Positions 25,379 to 35,007 of a stretch of 64,000 nucleotides of DNA are shown here, in pieces. This stretch comes from an uncultured archaeon (GTDB lineage Archaea > Thermoproteota > Bathyarchaeia > TCS64): assembly GCA_938048735.1 (NCBI GenBank), contig CALIUM010000007.1, positions 1-64,000 on the forward strand. The letters are read 5' to 3'. Numbering within the stretch: the first letter of the stretch is position 1; each line of letters opens with the position of its first letter. The translations under genes and the position numbers were made by a program. The notes under the pieces are model-generated. The model did not search any database, was not told the origin of the DNA, and saw only the letters and a list, made by a program, of their open reading frames with translations.

Positions 25379-26629
25379 TCAACTTACCTCTAATCTTCCA
25401 TGGCGGGCCACATAGACGTTCATATTGGCCTCATCCATCGTTGCCCATATTCCTGCCAGCTTGATCTCCTCCATGGAGCGCCTCAGCCAGTCTCCGAAGG
25501 ATCCCTTTACCCTGTTGTCCGGGTCCATAGAACTGGTGTCGCTGTACCCCTTAAATCTCGCTTGGGGCATGAGGATGTGCTTAGAGGCCCAATAGTCGAG
25601 GGCGATGGGGTCTTTGCTCGCAGCGATGATGTTAGCCCTCGTCGCGGTCTCGTAGGGGGTTCTAGGTCCTCCCAGGGGGTTCGCATTGACCCATATGGCG
25701 TCGAGGATGTTAAGGGTTGGGAACCTTGTCTCAACCATCTCGGTACCCATCCCACCTGAGCCCACCGTGCTATGGGCCCTAACCCCAAGCTGGGCTGTCA
25801 GCTTATCAGAGGTAACCCCCATGTAGCTCTTGACCGACGCTGTTACGCCGAATATCCTATGAGACTTCAAGACAGGCACGTTCAGCACCTTCAGCCTCTC
25901 CCCATCATAAACCCCCCTCCCCGGATCCCAGACTCCAAGCTTGAAGCTGACATAGGTTCCATACTTGGTCCTGAACTTTGGATAAGATACCCTTACCCCG
26001 GTTCTAGGGTTCTCCACATCCCCAACCACAAACCCATCCTCAAGGTCGCCCTCTGAATACTCCCTCACCCTCCTAGCCGTGATGTCGTCCCAGAGATACG
26101 CTGAGACCCTATGGGAGGCTGAGTAGGAGGCCACAACCCTCTCTATGGACTGGGATGGATCCTCGGCGTTATTCCTCTCCCAAGAGAAGCTCCCACCGCC
26201 CCCCTTAGCTCCGAACTGGGCCTGGCCGTTGTCGGCGACGACTACCTCGCCCACGAAGCCCTCAGGATGGTTTAATATCGCCCCGATCAAGGCCTTCAAG
26301 AGATCCGTATTTGTTCCACCTCTCTCATCCCACTGGCAGTTCACCTTCAAAATCACCAGGTCATCCCTGGAGATCAGGCCATCAGGACCCCAGCTCCTAC
26401 CAGTCTCATCAGACCTGTAAAACCTAAGGCCATGATCCCCCATCAACCCTAACAGCTCGGAGACCCCCCCATCACCACCAGAGGTTCCTATCACCGCGAA
26501 GATATCGGAGGAGGGCTCAGCCTCGGCTAATAACCCCTCAACGATGGCGGGAACACTATGGTTTCCAAACTCCTCGGTGGCCTCCCTCGGCCTCCTCATA
26601 GTAACTGAAACCGAAGACATGACGAGCAT
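25379..26629 (-). CDS. DUF362 family protein
   Basis: A 416-residue protein. DUF362 features are DDLVILKVNCQWDERGGTNT (substrate-loop region, near 90-110), VVVADNG, and LNVPVLKSHRIFGVTASVKSYMGV (near 245-268). No ferredoxin motif is attached, unlike many DUF362 proteins. The biochemical role of the family is unsettled. The start may be M1 or M4. It is convergent with the nuclease gene and divergent from the ribosomal operon. Confidence 0.75.
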   Translation of the reverse strand: MLVMSSVSVTMRRPREATEEFGNHSVPAIVEGLLAEAEPSSDIFAVIGTSGGDGGVSELLGLMGDHGLRFYRSDETGRSWGPDGLISRDDLVILKVNCQWDERGGTNTDLLKALIGAILNHPEGFVGEVVVADNGQAQFGAKGGGGSFSWERNNAEDPSQSIERVVASYSASHRVSAYLWDDITARRVREYSEGDLEDGFVVGDVENPRTGVRVSYPKFRTKYGTYVSFKLGVWDPGRGVYDGERLKVLNVPVLKSHRIFGVTASVKSYMGVTSDKLTAQLGVRAHSTVGSGGMGTEMVETRFPTLNILDAIWVNANPLGGPRTPYETATRANIIAASKDPIALDYWASKHILMPQARFKGYSDTSSMDPDNRVKGSFGDWLRRSMEEIKLAGIWATMDEANMNVYVARHGRLEVS

Positions 26630-26886
26630 TATTTAGAAAATCTATGATTAAAATATTCTTATGTGAGGGCTTGTATCTGGCAGTTTAATTCTATTTGAGT
26701 TTTACAATTCTCCCAGCAGGATATCTGGCTTGTAAGGAGAGGCTCTACCGAGGGAAACGAAGTCGCTTCATCCCTTTGAGTTTTCTTTATTACTCCTCAA
26801 CCCGATGCAACCAAGACCGAGGTCATACTAGAAATCCATAAATAACCCTTTATGGCTCTTCCTCCTAAGCTGACGGGGAAGATCCT

Positions 26887-27330
26887 GTGTCTGGTGAGTT
26901 CAAGCACCTTGTGAGGCTCCATGGGACGACTCTTGATGGGTCTAGAACCATCCCCCACGCCCTTAGGGGGATCAAGGGGGTGGGTATGAGGTTAGCCTAC
27001 GCCATAGTCCGGTTAGCAGGGCTTGATCCAACTAGACGGCTTGGAGATCTCTCTGAGGCTGAGGTTAAGATGCTGGAGGACATATTGAGGAACCCCTCAG
27101 GCCTGCCCTCATGGATGCTTAACAGGAGGAAGGACCCCCAGACTGGAAGGGATCTACACCTAACGGGCTCGGACTTGGAGCTTAGGGTGAGGGAGGACAT
27201 AGAGCTTATGAAGGAGATAAGGAGCTGGAAGGGGGATCGCCATATGAGGGGCTTGAAGGCCAGAGGGCAGAGGACCAAGACCACGGGCAGGAAGGGGAGG
27301 GCCGTGGGGGTCTCGAAGAAGGCCAAGTAG
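26887..27330 (+). CDS. rps13: small ribosomal subunit protein S13
   Basis: A 147-residue archaeal uS13. The N-terminus carries the helix-turn regions IPHALRGIKGVGMRLAYAI, and the basic tail DRHMRGLKARGQRTKTTGR contacts 16S rRNA and tRNA. GTG start. It is the first gene of the operon rps13-rps4-rps11-rpoD-rpl18e, with 15 bases to rps4. AT-rich sequence with CCATAAATAACCC near 26836 may hold the promoter. Confidence 0.97.
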   Translation: MSGEFKHLVRLHGTTLDGSRTIPHALRGIKGVGMRLAYAIVRLAGLDPTRRLGDLSEAEVKMLEDILRNPSGLPSWMLNRRKDPQTGRDLHLTGSDLELRVREDIELMKEIRSWKGDRHMRGLKARGQRTKTTGRKGRAVGVSKKAK

Positions 27331-27345
27331 CTGGAGGGATTCAAC

Positions 27346-27891
27346 TTGGGAGACCCTAAGAAGAAGCATAAGAGGTATGTCACTCCTGAGCGCCCTTATG
27401 ATCAGGCCGCCCTAATGGAGGAGCTTAGGCTCATAGGGGCCTATGGATTGAGGAATAAGAGAGAGCTGTGGCGCCACAGGACCCAGTTGAGCAAGATTAG
27501 GAGGATAGCCAGAGAGGCTCAGTCCCTCGACCCAGCTAGAAGGGCTGAGGTTGAGAGGAGGCTGATAAGGAGGCTTCAGCACCTAGGCCTCCTCAAGAGG
27601 GAGGCAACCATGGATGATGTACTCAGCCTCAGGATTGAGGATCTCCTAGAGAGGAGGCTTCAGACCCTCATCTACAGGAAGGGCCTAGCCAAGAGCCTAT
27701 TCCAGGCTAGGCAGCTAATAGTCCATGGACACATATCTGTTAAGGGTAGGAGGGTGAGGGTTCCAAGCTACTGGGTTAAGGCCGATGAGGAGGCTGAGGT
27801 GGATTACTTCCCGCTGAGCCCCCTCTCCGTTAAGGATCACCCGTTGAGGGTTGAGGTCGCCTCGGCCAGGATGGTGGAGGGTAGGAGATGA
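27346..27891 (+). CDS. rps4: small ribosomal subunit protein S4
   Basis: A 181-residue archaeal uS4. The S4 RNA-binding domain lies at about 103-165 ([20 protein letters not shown] and [14 protein letters not shown]). TTG start. It binds 16S rRNA early in 30S assembly. Its stop overlaps the ATG of rps11 as ATGA. Confidence 0.97.
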   Translation: MGDPKKKHKRYVTPERPYDQAALMEELRLIGAYGLRNKRELWRHRTQLSKIRRIAREAQSLDPARRAEVERRLIRRLQHLGLLKREATMDDVLSLRIEDLLERRLQTLIYRKGLAKSLFQARQLIVHGHISVKGRRVRVPSYWVKADEEAEVDYFPLSPLSVKDHPLRVEVASARMVEGRR

Positions 27892-28280
27892 GCGAGGGGG
27901 AGAAGTGGGGGGTTGTACACATCTATAGCAGCTTCAACAACACCCTAGTCCACATGACAGACCTTTCAGGGGCTGAGACGATAGCCTTCGCGTCCGGGGG
28001 GATGTTCGTGAAGGCCGATAGGCTCAAGCCATCTCCATACGCGGCTATGAAGGCTGCTCAACACGTCGTGGACACAGCCAGGGACAAAGGGATCACATCC
28101 ATCCACATAAAGGTGAGAGCCCCAGGAGGCTCTAAGTCCAAGACCCCTGGCCAGGGAGCTCAGGCAGCGATAAGGATACTGGCCAGAAGCGGATTCAACA
28201 TAGGCCGGATAGAGGAGGTCACGCCTCTCCCCCACGATGGAACTCGTAAACCGGGAGGAAGGAGGGGAAGGAGGCCTTAA
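27888..28280 (+). CDS. rps11: small ribosomal subunit protein S11
   Basis: A 130-residue uS11. Typical features are [20 protein letters not shown], a central [20 protein letters not shown] stretch, and the C-terminal [14 protein letters not shown]. It sits in the 30S platform. ATGA overlap with rps4 and 3 bases to rpoD. Confidence 0.97.
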   Translation: MSEGEKWGVVHIYSSFNNTLVHMTDLSGAETIAFASGGMFVKADRLKPSPYAAMKAAQHVVDTARDKGITSIHIKVRAPGGSKSKTPGQGAQAAIRILARSGFNIGRIEEVTPLPHDGTRKPGGRRGRRP

Positions 28281-28283
28281 TCT

Positions 28284-29072
28284 TTGGGTGAGAAGCTGAG
28301 GGTTGAGGCCCTCACCCTCAAGGGAGATACATTAAGATTCATACTTATGGGATGCGACACAGCCTTCGCTAACGCCCTGAGGAGAACGATGATATCTGAG
28401 GTTCCATGCATGGCCATAGAGGATGTCTTCATCTTCGCGAACACCTCCGTTATGCACGACGAGATCCTAGCACACAGGTTAGGCCTGATTCCACTAAAAA
28501 CCGACTTGGAAAGGTATGTACTTCCGGAGAGGTGTGACTGTGGAAGCGAGCTAGGCTGCAGCAGGTGTAGAGCGGTCCTCACTCTAGATGTGTCCGCGGA
28601 GGGCGAGGCGAGGACGGTCTACTCCGGAGACCTCATTCCAGAGGATCCTGTGATAAGGCCGGTGAACTCCGAGATTCCATTGGTGAAGCTGGCACCTGGA
28701 CAGGCATTGAAGCTTGAGGCCTATGCAAGGCTTGGCCTGGGAAAGGTCCACGCCAAGTGGCAGCCTGTCTCCTGCTGCATATACCAGCAGGTTGATGAGA
28801 GGCAGCTCGAGGCCCTGGGGATTGATAGAACAGAGGGGGTTGGAAAGGCCTTCATCTTCACCGTAGAATCCACCGGTTGCCTCCCACCTGAACGCATAGT
28901 ATCTGAAGCTGTAAAGGTCCTAATGGGGAAGCTCGAGGAGTTCTCGGAGAAGATGAGGAGAGGCGAATTGATGGAGGAGATAAAGGAGTTCGAGGTTGTG
29001 GAGGAGGTAGGGAGAGGCCTATACAGGGTGTCGGCTGAGGAATACGAAGAAGAGGAGGAAGAGGAGGAGTGA
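28284..29072 (+). CDS. rpoD: DNA-directed RNA polymerase subunit D
   Basis: A 262-residue archaeal RpoD, counterpart of Rpb3 and alpha. The dimerisation domain includes DTAFANALRRTMISEVPCMAIEDV. A mid-region Cys set (CDCGSELGCSRC near 75-88) can hold an Fe-S cluster or zinc. The C-terminus is a poly-Glu tail. TTG start at 28284. Its stop overlaps the GTG of rpl18e as GTGA. Confidence 0.95.
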   Translation: MGEKLRVEALTLKGDTLRFILMGCDTAFANALRRTMISEVPCMAIEDVFIFANTSVMHDEILAHRLGLIPLKTDLERYVLPERCDCGSELGCSRCRAVLTLDVSAEGEARTVYSGDLIPEDPVIRPVNSEIPLVKLAPGQALKLEAYARLGLGKVHAKWQPVSCCIYQQVDERQLEALGIDRTEGVGKAFIFTVESTGCLPPERIVSEAVKVLMGKLEEFSEKMRRGELMEEIKEFEVVEEVGRGLYRVSAEEYEEEEEEEE

Positions 29073-29413
29073 ACAACCCGGAGCTAGTCTCGACCATAAG
29101 AGCCCTCGAGAAGGCCTCAAGAGGGGGAGCGGCCCTATGGAGGGCTCTGGCTGAGGAGCTGAAAAGGCCTAGGAGGGAGAGGGCTGAGGTGAACTTGAGC
29201 AGGATAGACCGCCACTCGAAGGAAGGAGACGTAATAGCTGTTCCAGGGAAGGTCCTGGGATCCGGAGCCCTCTCCCACTCCCTAACAATCGCCGCCTTCT
29301 CCTTCTCAAGGACAGCTAGGCAGAAGATCCACCAGTCGGATGGAAAGGCGATAACCCTTAGAGAACTGCTCTCCTCCAATGTAGAACCATCGAGAATAAA
29401 GATCTTGAAATAG
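29069..29413 (+). CDS. rpl18e: large ribosomal subunit protein L18e
   Basis: A 114-residue eL18 with VSTIRALEKASRGGAALWRAL, EGDVIAVPGKVLGSGALSH and TIAAFSFSRTARQKI. GTG start overlapping the rpoD stop. In many archaea rpl13, rps9 and rpoN follow; here the operon ends and a convergent rhomboid gene begins. Confidence 0.95.
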   Translation: MNNPELVSTIRALEKASRGGAALWRALAEELKRPRRERAEVNLSRIDRHSKEGDVIAVPGKVLGSGALSHSLTIAAFSFSRTARQKIHQSDGKAITLRELLSSNVEPSRIKILK

Positions 29414-29430
29414 AACTAAAAATGGAAATT

Positions 29431-30093
29431 TTAATAATAGTAATATTCTCTAGCATTAAGCCTTTCCTTTGGTTTGAAGGCCTTAGCGATAACCAGGCCG
29501 AATATGAAACCTCCTATATGAGCCCAATACGCCACACCTGTATTTATCGGTAACATGGCTAATAGGAGCTGATATAGGAACCACATGCCTATCCATACAT
29601 AAGCTGAGACCCTAACAACCTGCCAGAAGAATCCAAACCTTATCAACGTCCTGATCCTCGCCTCTGGAAACAGGACGAAGTAGGCACCCAGGACACCTGA
29701 GATGGCACCTGAGGCTCCAACGGCCGGGTATCTGTCTCCAAGGGCGGTAAGCATCCAGAAGAGGGAGGCAGCCACTCCAGAGAATATGTAGAAGGCCAGA
29801 TAGCCGAGGTGGCCATAGGCATCCTCGATATTGTCTCCGAAGATATATAGGAAGAGCATATTTCCTATCAGGTGCATCCATCCCCCATGGAGGAAGATGT
29901 TCGTGACAAGGGTGTGGTAGCCCCTCCCCGCCTCAATCCTAGCGGGGATCAGACCATAGTTGTAGAGGGTGTAGACGAAGTGCCTCTCCCCAAATGATGT
30001 CTGCCACAGGAAAACCAAGGTTGAGATGACTATGAGGGCCCAGTTCACATATGGGGTGATCCTCCTATGCGCCTCATCGCCGATGGGAAACAT
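29431..30093 (-). CDS. rhomboid-family intramembrane serine protease
   Basis: About 220 residues with six to seven transmembrane segments. The catalytic Ser lies in AVGASGAISGVLGAYF and the catalytic His in YWAHIGGFIFGL. The loop motif GGWMHLIGNMLFLYIFGDNIED is typical. The start at 30093 (MFPIGDEAHRRITPYVNW) matches the family; upstream in-frame codons give unrelated sequence. It cleaves transmembrane substrates, none identifiable here. Single gene, convergent to rpl18e. Confidence 0.93.
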   Translation of the reverse strand: MFPIGDEAHRRITPYVNWALIVISTLVFLWQTSFGERHFVYTLYNYGLIPARIEAGRGYHTLVTNIFLHGGWMHLIGNMLFLYIFGDNIEDAYGHLGYLAFYIFSGVAASLFWMLTALGDRYPAVGASGAISGVLGAYFVLFPEARIRTLIRFGFFWQVVRVSAYVWIGMWFLYQLLLAMLPINTGVAYWAHIGGFIFGLVIAKAFKPKERLNAREYYYY

Positions 30094-30334
30094 GTTAAAA
30101 GACCATAAAGCCTCCCGATCTAAATATCTTTCTGGAAGATCGAGCCCTTCGAACGGCGAATAACCCCAAGGGGGTTTAACTATAATAGAGCCCAGAAGCA
30201 TGAGCTTCTCTATCATCATTCAACTTGAAACGACCTCTGCCCTATTCTCCTCTAGATTAATTGGCCATCACGCTGGCCCAACATCATATAATTAATTAGG
30301 AGGGTTAGGGAGATCAGCGATCAGGTCTATTCCG

Positions 30335-30664
30335 ATGTCTGAGGGATCAGAAAGGGGTATAAGGGTGATCGTCCAATTCTCAACATCCCCAGTTGGTGTG
30401 GGTGTGGGAGTCTCAAGCTATGTGGCTGAGGCCCTGAGAGAGGTGAAGAGCTCAGGGCTCAGGTTTCAACTTACACCCATGTCGACGATCCTGGAGGCTG
30501 ATAGCGTTGAAGAGGCCCTAGGGGTGGTTCTGAGGGCTCATGAAGCCCTCTTCAGAGCTGGGGCTAAAAGGGTTGTGACAGATATAAAAATAGATGACAG
30601 AAGAGATAAGCCACGCAGAATGGAGGATAAAGTGGAAGAGGTTATAAAGCAACTAGTTTCATGA
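30335..30664 (+). CDS. MTH1187/YkoF-type thiamine-binding protein
   Basis: A 109-residue ferredoxin-like fold protein with VIVQFSTSPVGVGVGVSSYV, QLTPMSTILEA and VTDIKIDDRRDKP, the family signature. Members bind thiamine or its pyrimidine part and form tetramers. No thiamine genes are next to it; it stands alone. Confidence 0.88.
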   Translation: MSEGSERGIRVIVQFSTSPVGVGVGVSSYVAEALREVKSSGLRFQLTPMSTILEADSVEEALGVVLRAHEALFRAGAKRVVTDIKIDDRRDKPRRMEDKVEEVIKQLVS

Positions 30665-31053
30665 TATCAAAATGGAGAGGAAATTCTGGTCGTAATGAAA
30701 GTTGGGGGCAAATGATTGAGTAAGATTTCGGGAAAATCGATAACTCTCGATGCTTAAAATGGTTACGAAATAATGAGTAATAAAATCTCTTCATCTTAAA
30801 GGAAAACTGGAAAAGTCAGGGGCTTTAGGGCAAGAAAAACGTTGAAGTGAACCAGCGGATAGGGAGGTCGGGGAGGAGCTTAAGCCCCCTCGAAGGCCAT
30901 AATCGAGCCGGAGGGGGCGAAGGGCTCCCTACATTGCAGATTTATAGCGTGATGCAGCGTTATCCCAAATCCATTTATGGCCTCCACCTCGGGGAGAACG
31001 ATCGCTTATAATAAAAAAGTAAAATTTAAATATAATAAAGTATATCAAAGCGC
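30665..31053. other. intergenic region with a possible ORF relic and a TATA box
   Basis: From about 30830 to 31012 a frame without stops reads VNQRIGRSGRSLSPLEGHN and continues to LHLGENDRL, ending at TAA. Its start is unclear and it may be the tail of a lost gene. Near 31024-31033, ATTTAAATATA precedes the next start codon by about 20 bases and is a good TATA box. Confidence 0.35.
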
Positions 31054-31836
31054 ATGTTCGACGAGTTCTCCTACAGGATCCTCAAATTCCTAAGGGATAG
31101 AAATGCCAGATTCAAGGACCTCAAGGCAGTGGTGAAAAACCCAAGAACCCTCTCGATCAAGTTAAAGATGCTTAATAGTCTTGGACTTGTGGAGGATTTT
31201 GAAGGCGAATATCGATCGACTCAGAGGGGTCGTGAGGTTGTTGGGATCTTAGAGGAGTTAGATAGGGCCTTATACTCACAGAGGTTTAAACCTGAAAATA
31301 TTGAGAGGATCCCTCACGCGCACTTCGCGCCCTTGATTAGAAGATATTGTGAGATACTGAGTGAGCATCTAGGTGGAAGACTGGCCGGTTTGATGCTATT
31401 CGGCTCGATAGCCAGAGGAAACTGGGATAAGAATAGCGATATTGACATCCTTGTGGTAGCCGATGGATGGAGTGATAAGCCCATCTGGATCAGGCTCAAG
31501 GAGCTCAGCGAGGCGAAAAAGGAGCTTACGATGAGCCCAGAGTATCATAACACTTTAAACGCCGGTTTCTGGCCGATCATTCAAAACTATCCATTAAGCC
31601 TTGATGAGGCTAAGAGGTTTAACCGAATATATCTGGATGCATTGATCGACGGAATAATCCTTTACGATAGGGAAGGCCTCTTAAACCGAGCGCTCGAAAA
31701 CCTGAGATTAAAGCTGGAAAAATTGGGATCCAGAAGGATAACGCTTCCAAAGGGAAAATCCTATTGGATCCTGAAGGATGTCAGTGCAGGTGAGGTGATA
31801 AATCTTGAGTGGGACGACGAACATAGACCTAGCTAG
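31054..31836 (+). CDS. MNT-type nucleotidyltransferase with N-terminal winged helix (antitoxin-like)
   Basis: A 260-residue protein. Residues 1-70 form a winged helix (FRILKFLRDRN-like, with IKLKMLNSLGLVEDF). Residues 100-190 form the minimal nucleotidyltransferase domain with GSIARGNWDKNSDIDIL, an intact GS-x10-D-x-D motif. MntA antitoxins of this type AMPylate their HEPN partner; fusion to a DNA-binding domain would add autoregulation. The HEPN gene overlaps its end by 32 bases. Confidence 0.85.
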   Translation: MFDEFSYRILKFLRDRNARFKDLKAVVKNPRTLSIKLKMLNSLGLVEDFEGEYRSTQRGREVVGILEELDRALYSQRFKPENIERIPHAHFAPLIRRYCEILSEHLGGRLAGLMLFGSIARGNWDKNSDIDILVVADGWSDKPIWIRLKELSEAKKELTMSPEYHNTLNAGFWPIIQNYPLSLDEAKRFNRIYLDALIDGIILYDREGLLNRALENLRLKLEKLGSRRITLPKGKSYWILKDVSAGEVINLEWDDEHRPS

Positions 31837-32248
31837 GTCCGCCTTAAAGAGGAGTGGAAGATGGCTGAGGGGCGCTCTCAGAGCCGTTGAGGACGAGAGA
31901 TGGGACGATGTGGTATACTCATCCCAGATGGCCGTGGAGCAGGCTTCTAAGGCGGTTCTTATAGCGCTGGGGGTGGAGTACCCAAAGGAACACGACGTGA
32001 GCACACCCTTCAAAGAGATCTCAAGAATTAAGGGTGTTCCCGAGTGGTTCGTAAAGATCATCGATGACCTAGCCTGCAATATCTCCGAACTCGCGGAGCT
32101 TAGAGGATTGGCCGGATATGGTTATGAGAAAGGCCTGGACGCGGAATACTTCAAAGACTACGCTCCTATAGCTTACGAGAGAGCGAAAAAGCACTACGAG
32201 GCCTGCGCGAGGCTCCTCTCCGAACTCTACGATATAAATCTGACTTAG
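31805..32248 (+). CDS. HEPN-domain protein with altered RNase motif
   Basis: A 147-residue helical protein (DDVVYSSQMAVEQASKAVLI, RAKKHYEACARLL). The HEPN catalytic motif is normally R-x4-H-x-Y; here ELRGLAGYGYEK gives R-x4-Y-x-Y, with the His replaced by Tyr. The flanking architecture is otherwise standard. The TTG start at 31805 overlaps the MNT gene. The pair looks like HepT/MntA, but the missing His argues for a non-toxic or differently acting partner. Confidence 0.82.
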   Translation: MSGTTNIDLARSALKRSGRWLRGALRAVEDERWDDVVYSSQMAVEQASKAVLIALGVEYPKEHDVSTPFKEISRIKGVPEWFVKIIDDLACNISELAELRGLAGYGYEKGLDAEYFKDYAPIAYERAKKHYEACARLLSELYDINLT

Positions 32249-32254
32249 CAGGGC

Positions 32255-34192
32255 TTACGAACAACCCAAGCCGAGGAGAGACATGATGCGTGACAGAATC
32301 CCCCCCAGGAATATAGCTAGCCCTATCTCGGAGAGGCTTATTATGGCAGCCCTCCTATACCCGAACTCTTTGATCAAGACCGATATAGTGGCTATGCATG
32401 GGATGTAGACCATTATGACGAATGAGAAGACGAACATCTGGAGGGGTGTCAGGATCGCGGAGAAGTCCGTCGTTCCGAGCATGGAAGCGAGTAGGAGTAG
32501 TGCAAGCTCCTTCCTAAGTATTCCAAAGATCAGAGGCACGCCAGAGGCTGAAGGGAGGCCAAGCCACGAGACGGTTATAGGTGTTAGGAGGCTCTGAACG
32601 TTTTTTAGGAAACCCAGTCTATCCGCCAAGGTAATCATGAAGTTTCCAAGAACTATTATCGGAAAGGCGGTATAAACGAAGTCCTTAAGCTTGAACCAGG
32701 CCTTTTTAGCCGTCACAGCTAGGGTGGGCCACCTGTAAGGGGGCATCTCCATTATGAGGCCTAATGGTTCTCCTGGGACAACCTTGAAGGCTATCCTTCC
32801 GAGGGCAAATATGAGGGCAAAGTCTATTAGATATAATGCGGCAGCCCATCCGAATCCCAGATAACGGGCCACGAGCCCCAGTATAACGACGCTCCTCGCA
32901 GCGCATGGGATGAGGGTGGCTGTGAAGGCGCAGATTAGCCTCTCCCTCTCGGTCTCCATTATCCTGCATCCAAGGGTTGCTGGCACGTTGCAGCCAAAGC
33001 CCAACACTAGGGGTATAAACCCCTTCCCATGTAAGCCTATCCTGTGCATCGCAGAGTCTGCGAGGTAGGCTATCCTGGCCATATACCCTGAATCCTCGAG
33101 GATGGAGAGGACTATGTAGAAGGGAACTATGTAGGGGAGGGCTATGGTCACTCCTGCGGCTAGCCCCTCTACTACACCCACCCAGAATAGTGATGGGAGG
33201 ACTCCTTGAAATAGGGAATCATAAACTATTTTGAGGATGCCAAAGGCCTCCTCGAGATAAACTGATATCCACTCCCCTACGGTGAAGATGCCGTAGAACA
33301 CTGCGAGGATGACAGTGAGCATGACAGCATACCCCGAGATTGGGTGCAATGTGGCCATATCAAACCACTCAGCCAAGCCCCTCTTGGGGGTGGTCTGAGT
33401 TGATGCCTCTAAGGCTATCCTGCTCGCGAGCGAGTACCTCTCGGAGGCTATGACGCTCGGGGCATCATGGCCGTGGATCTCCTCTATCTCCCTCCTCACC
33501 CTCTCCAATAGATCCCTGAGTTGAGGCATCTCCCCATACACCATCCTCTGAACCTCTTCATCGCCCTCGAGGAGCTTCAGGGCGATCCACCTCTTAGGGT
33601 AGGGGGTCTCAACCCCCCCAACAGCCATCGATAAGGCTTCTATCCTCCTCTCAACCTCCTTTCCAAACCTGAGCGGGCTTGATGCCTTCCCACCCTCCGC
33701 GACCTCCAAGACCTTTGCCATAAGTTGATGGAGGCCTATGTTCTTGGTGGCTACCGTTGGTACCACTGGAACCCCGAGTAGCTTCATCAGCCTCTCCACA
33801 TCTATATGGATCCCCTTCCTCTCAGCCACATCGATCTGGTTTAGGGCAACCACCATCTTAACCCCGAGCTCCATGAGCTGAATGGTGAAGAAGAGGTTCC
33901 TCTCGAGGCTTGAGGCATCCACCACATTCACAACAACATCCGGCCTCTCCACCGCTATGTACTCCCTGGAGATCAGCTCCTCGAGGGAGAAGGTGGATAG
34001 GCTATAGATCCCAGGCAGATCGATTACATCTATGAGATATCCCCCGAAGCTAAGGGTCCCCTCAGCCTTCTCCACCGTCTTGCCAGGCCAGTTGCCTACG
34101 TGTTGATGGAGCCCAGTGAGATGATTAAAAATGACACTTTTACCCACATTAGCGTTGCCAGCTAGGGCTATTCTAAGACGCTTGGGCTCCAT
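32255..34192 (-). CDS. feoB: ferrous iron transporter B
   Basis: About 645 residues. The G domain comes first: GNANVGKS (G1), DLPGIYSLS (G3), [11 protein letters not shown] (G4). A helical region (about 170-270) follows, then two Gate domains in the membrane ([24 protein letters not shown] with conserved Cys; the final part with [13 protein letters not shown]). The start at 34192 ([19 protein letters not shown]) is preferred; a longer frame would run into the upstream gene. It lies 13 bases after the DtxR-FeoA gene, as an iron-regulated operon. It moves Fe(II) across the membrane. Confidence 0.95.
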   Translation of the reverse strand: MEPKRLRIALAGNANVGKSVIFNHLTGLHQHVGNWPGKTVEKAEGTLSFGGYLIDVIDLPGIYSLSTFSLEELISREYIAVERPDVVVNVVDASSLERNLFFTIQLMELGVKMVVALNQIDVAERKGIHIDVERLMKLLGVPVVPTVATKNIGLHQLMAKVLEVAEGGKASSPLRFGKEVERRIEALSMAVGGVETPYPKRWIALKLLEGDEEVQRMVYGEMPQLRDLLERVRREIEEIHGHDAPSVIASERYSLASRIALEASTQTTPKRGLAEWFDMATLHPISGYAVMLTVILAVFYGIFTVGEWISVYLEEAFGILKIVYDSLFQGVLPSLFWVGVVEGLAAGVTIALPYIVPFYIVLSILEDSGYMARIAYLADSAMHRIGLHGKGFIPLVLGFGCNVPATLGCRIMETERERLICAFTATLIPCAARSVVILGLVARYLGFGWAAALYLIDFALIFALGRIAFKVVPGEPLGLIMEMPPYRWPTLAVTAKKAWFKLKDFVYTAFPIIVLGNFMITLADRLGFLKNVQSLLTPITVSWLGLPSASGVPLIFGILRKELALLLLASMLGTTDFSAILTPLQMFVFSFVIMVYIPCIATISVLIKEFGYRRAAIISLSEIGLAIFLGGILSRIMSLLGLGCS

Positions 34193-34205
34193 TAAACCGA
34201 CCTGT

Positions 34206-34958
34206 TCATCTACCCTCGTGATGGGGGCCGTGGGGGTGTGGGCGTTTAATGGATGGTAGATCCTCAACCTCTACGAAGATGTGCCCGGCTAGCCCTCTTC
34301 CCAGTGCTATTTTGGTTCCCCTCACCGATATCTCCATCGGGCCTCTGAAGGGGGCTGCATTGATCACCTGGATGCTCGCTCCCGGTGTCAGGCCCATGTC
34401 GAGGAGCCTCTGGGAGGCACGGCCTCCCCCCCTTATGAAGGCCACCCTTCCCTTCTCACCTGGCCTGAGGTTAGAGAGCTGGGTCACAAGCTTTGGGATC
34501 CCTTCCTCCCTCTCCCTCGCCTCCCCGCATTCGGAGCAGTCTGAAACCGCTAGGGGGCATGGTGGTATCGGCCTCTCGTCGTCGGGGCATTTTTCAGGTT
34601 GGTTAAGGGCCTTACACAGGGCTAAGGCCACATCGTCGGATAGTCCGTGCTCCATCCTACATGCCTCGCCGTGGATCCTATCCTTCCTCAGCCCTAGGAT
34701 GTCGTGGAGGAAGCGCTCGAGAAGCCTATGCCTCCTCACCACCCTCTGGGCTAGAGCCATCCCCCTTCCTGTCAGCGTCACTCCCCTGTATGGCTCGTAC
34801 TCTACAAGCCCATCTTCGGCCAGCTCCTTCACCATCTGGGTCACGCTGGGTGGGGAGACCCTCAGCCTCTCGGCCAGCTCCTTCGTCCTTGCCGGCTTTC
34901 CCCTCTCGTTGAAGGTATATATGGCCTCTAGGTACTCCTCTAGGCTCTCGCTTTGCAT
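34206..34958 (-). CDS. DtxR/MntR-type regulator fused to a FeoA domain
   Basis: A 250-residue protein. Residues 1-65 form the DtxR winged helix (ESLEEYLEAIYTFNERGKPA; LRVSPPSVTQMVKELAEDG). Residues 70-130 form the metal-binding/dimerisation region (HRLLERFLHDILGL, HGEACRMEHGLSDDVA). A Cys pair in PPCPLAVSDCSECGEA follows, then a FeoA SH3-like domain (RVAFIRGGGRASQRLLDMGLTP). The stop is 13 bases before feoB. It can sense Fe or Mn, repress its own operon, and supply FeoA to FeoB. Confidence 0.9.
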   Translation of the reverse strand: MQSESLEEYLEAIYTFNERGKPARTKELAERLRVSPPSVTQMVKELAEDGLVEYEPYRGVTLTGRGMALAQRVVRRHRLLERFLHDILGLRKDRIHGEACRMEHGLSDDVALALCKALNQPEKCPDDERPIPPCPLAVSDCSECGEAREREEGIPKLVTQLSNLRPGEKGRVAFIRGGGRASQRLLDMGLTPGASIQVINAAPFRGPMEISVRGTKIALGRGLAGHIFVEVEDLPSIKRPHPHGPHHEGR

Positions 34959-35007
34959 CTGGATTTGTATTGAAGGGTTAGGATATAAATATTAGGCTGG
35001 GCTAAAT

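Noticed and set aside
31805-31836. 32-base overlap between MNT and HEPN genes as a possible misannotation
   Set aside because: The TTG start at 31805 gives a protein whose first residues fit the HEPN helix, and such overlaps are common in these pairs.
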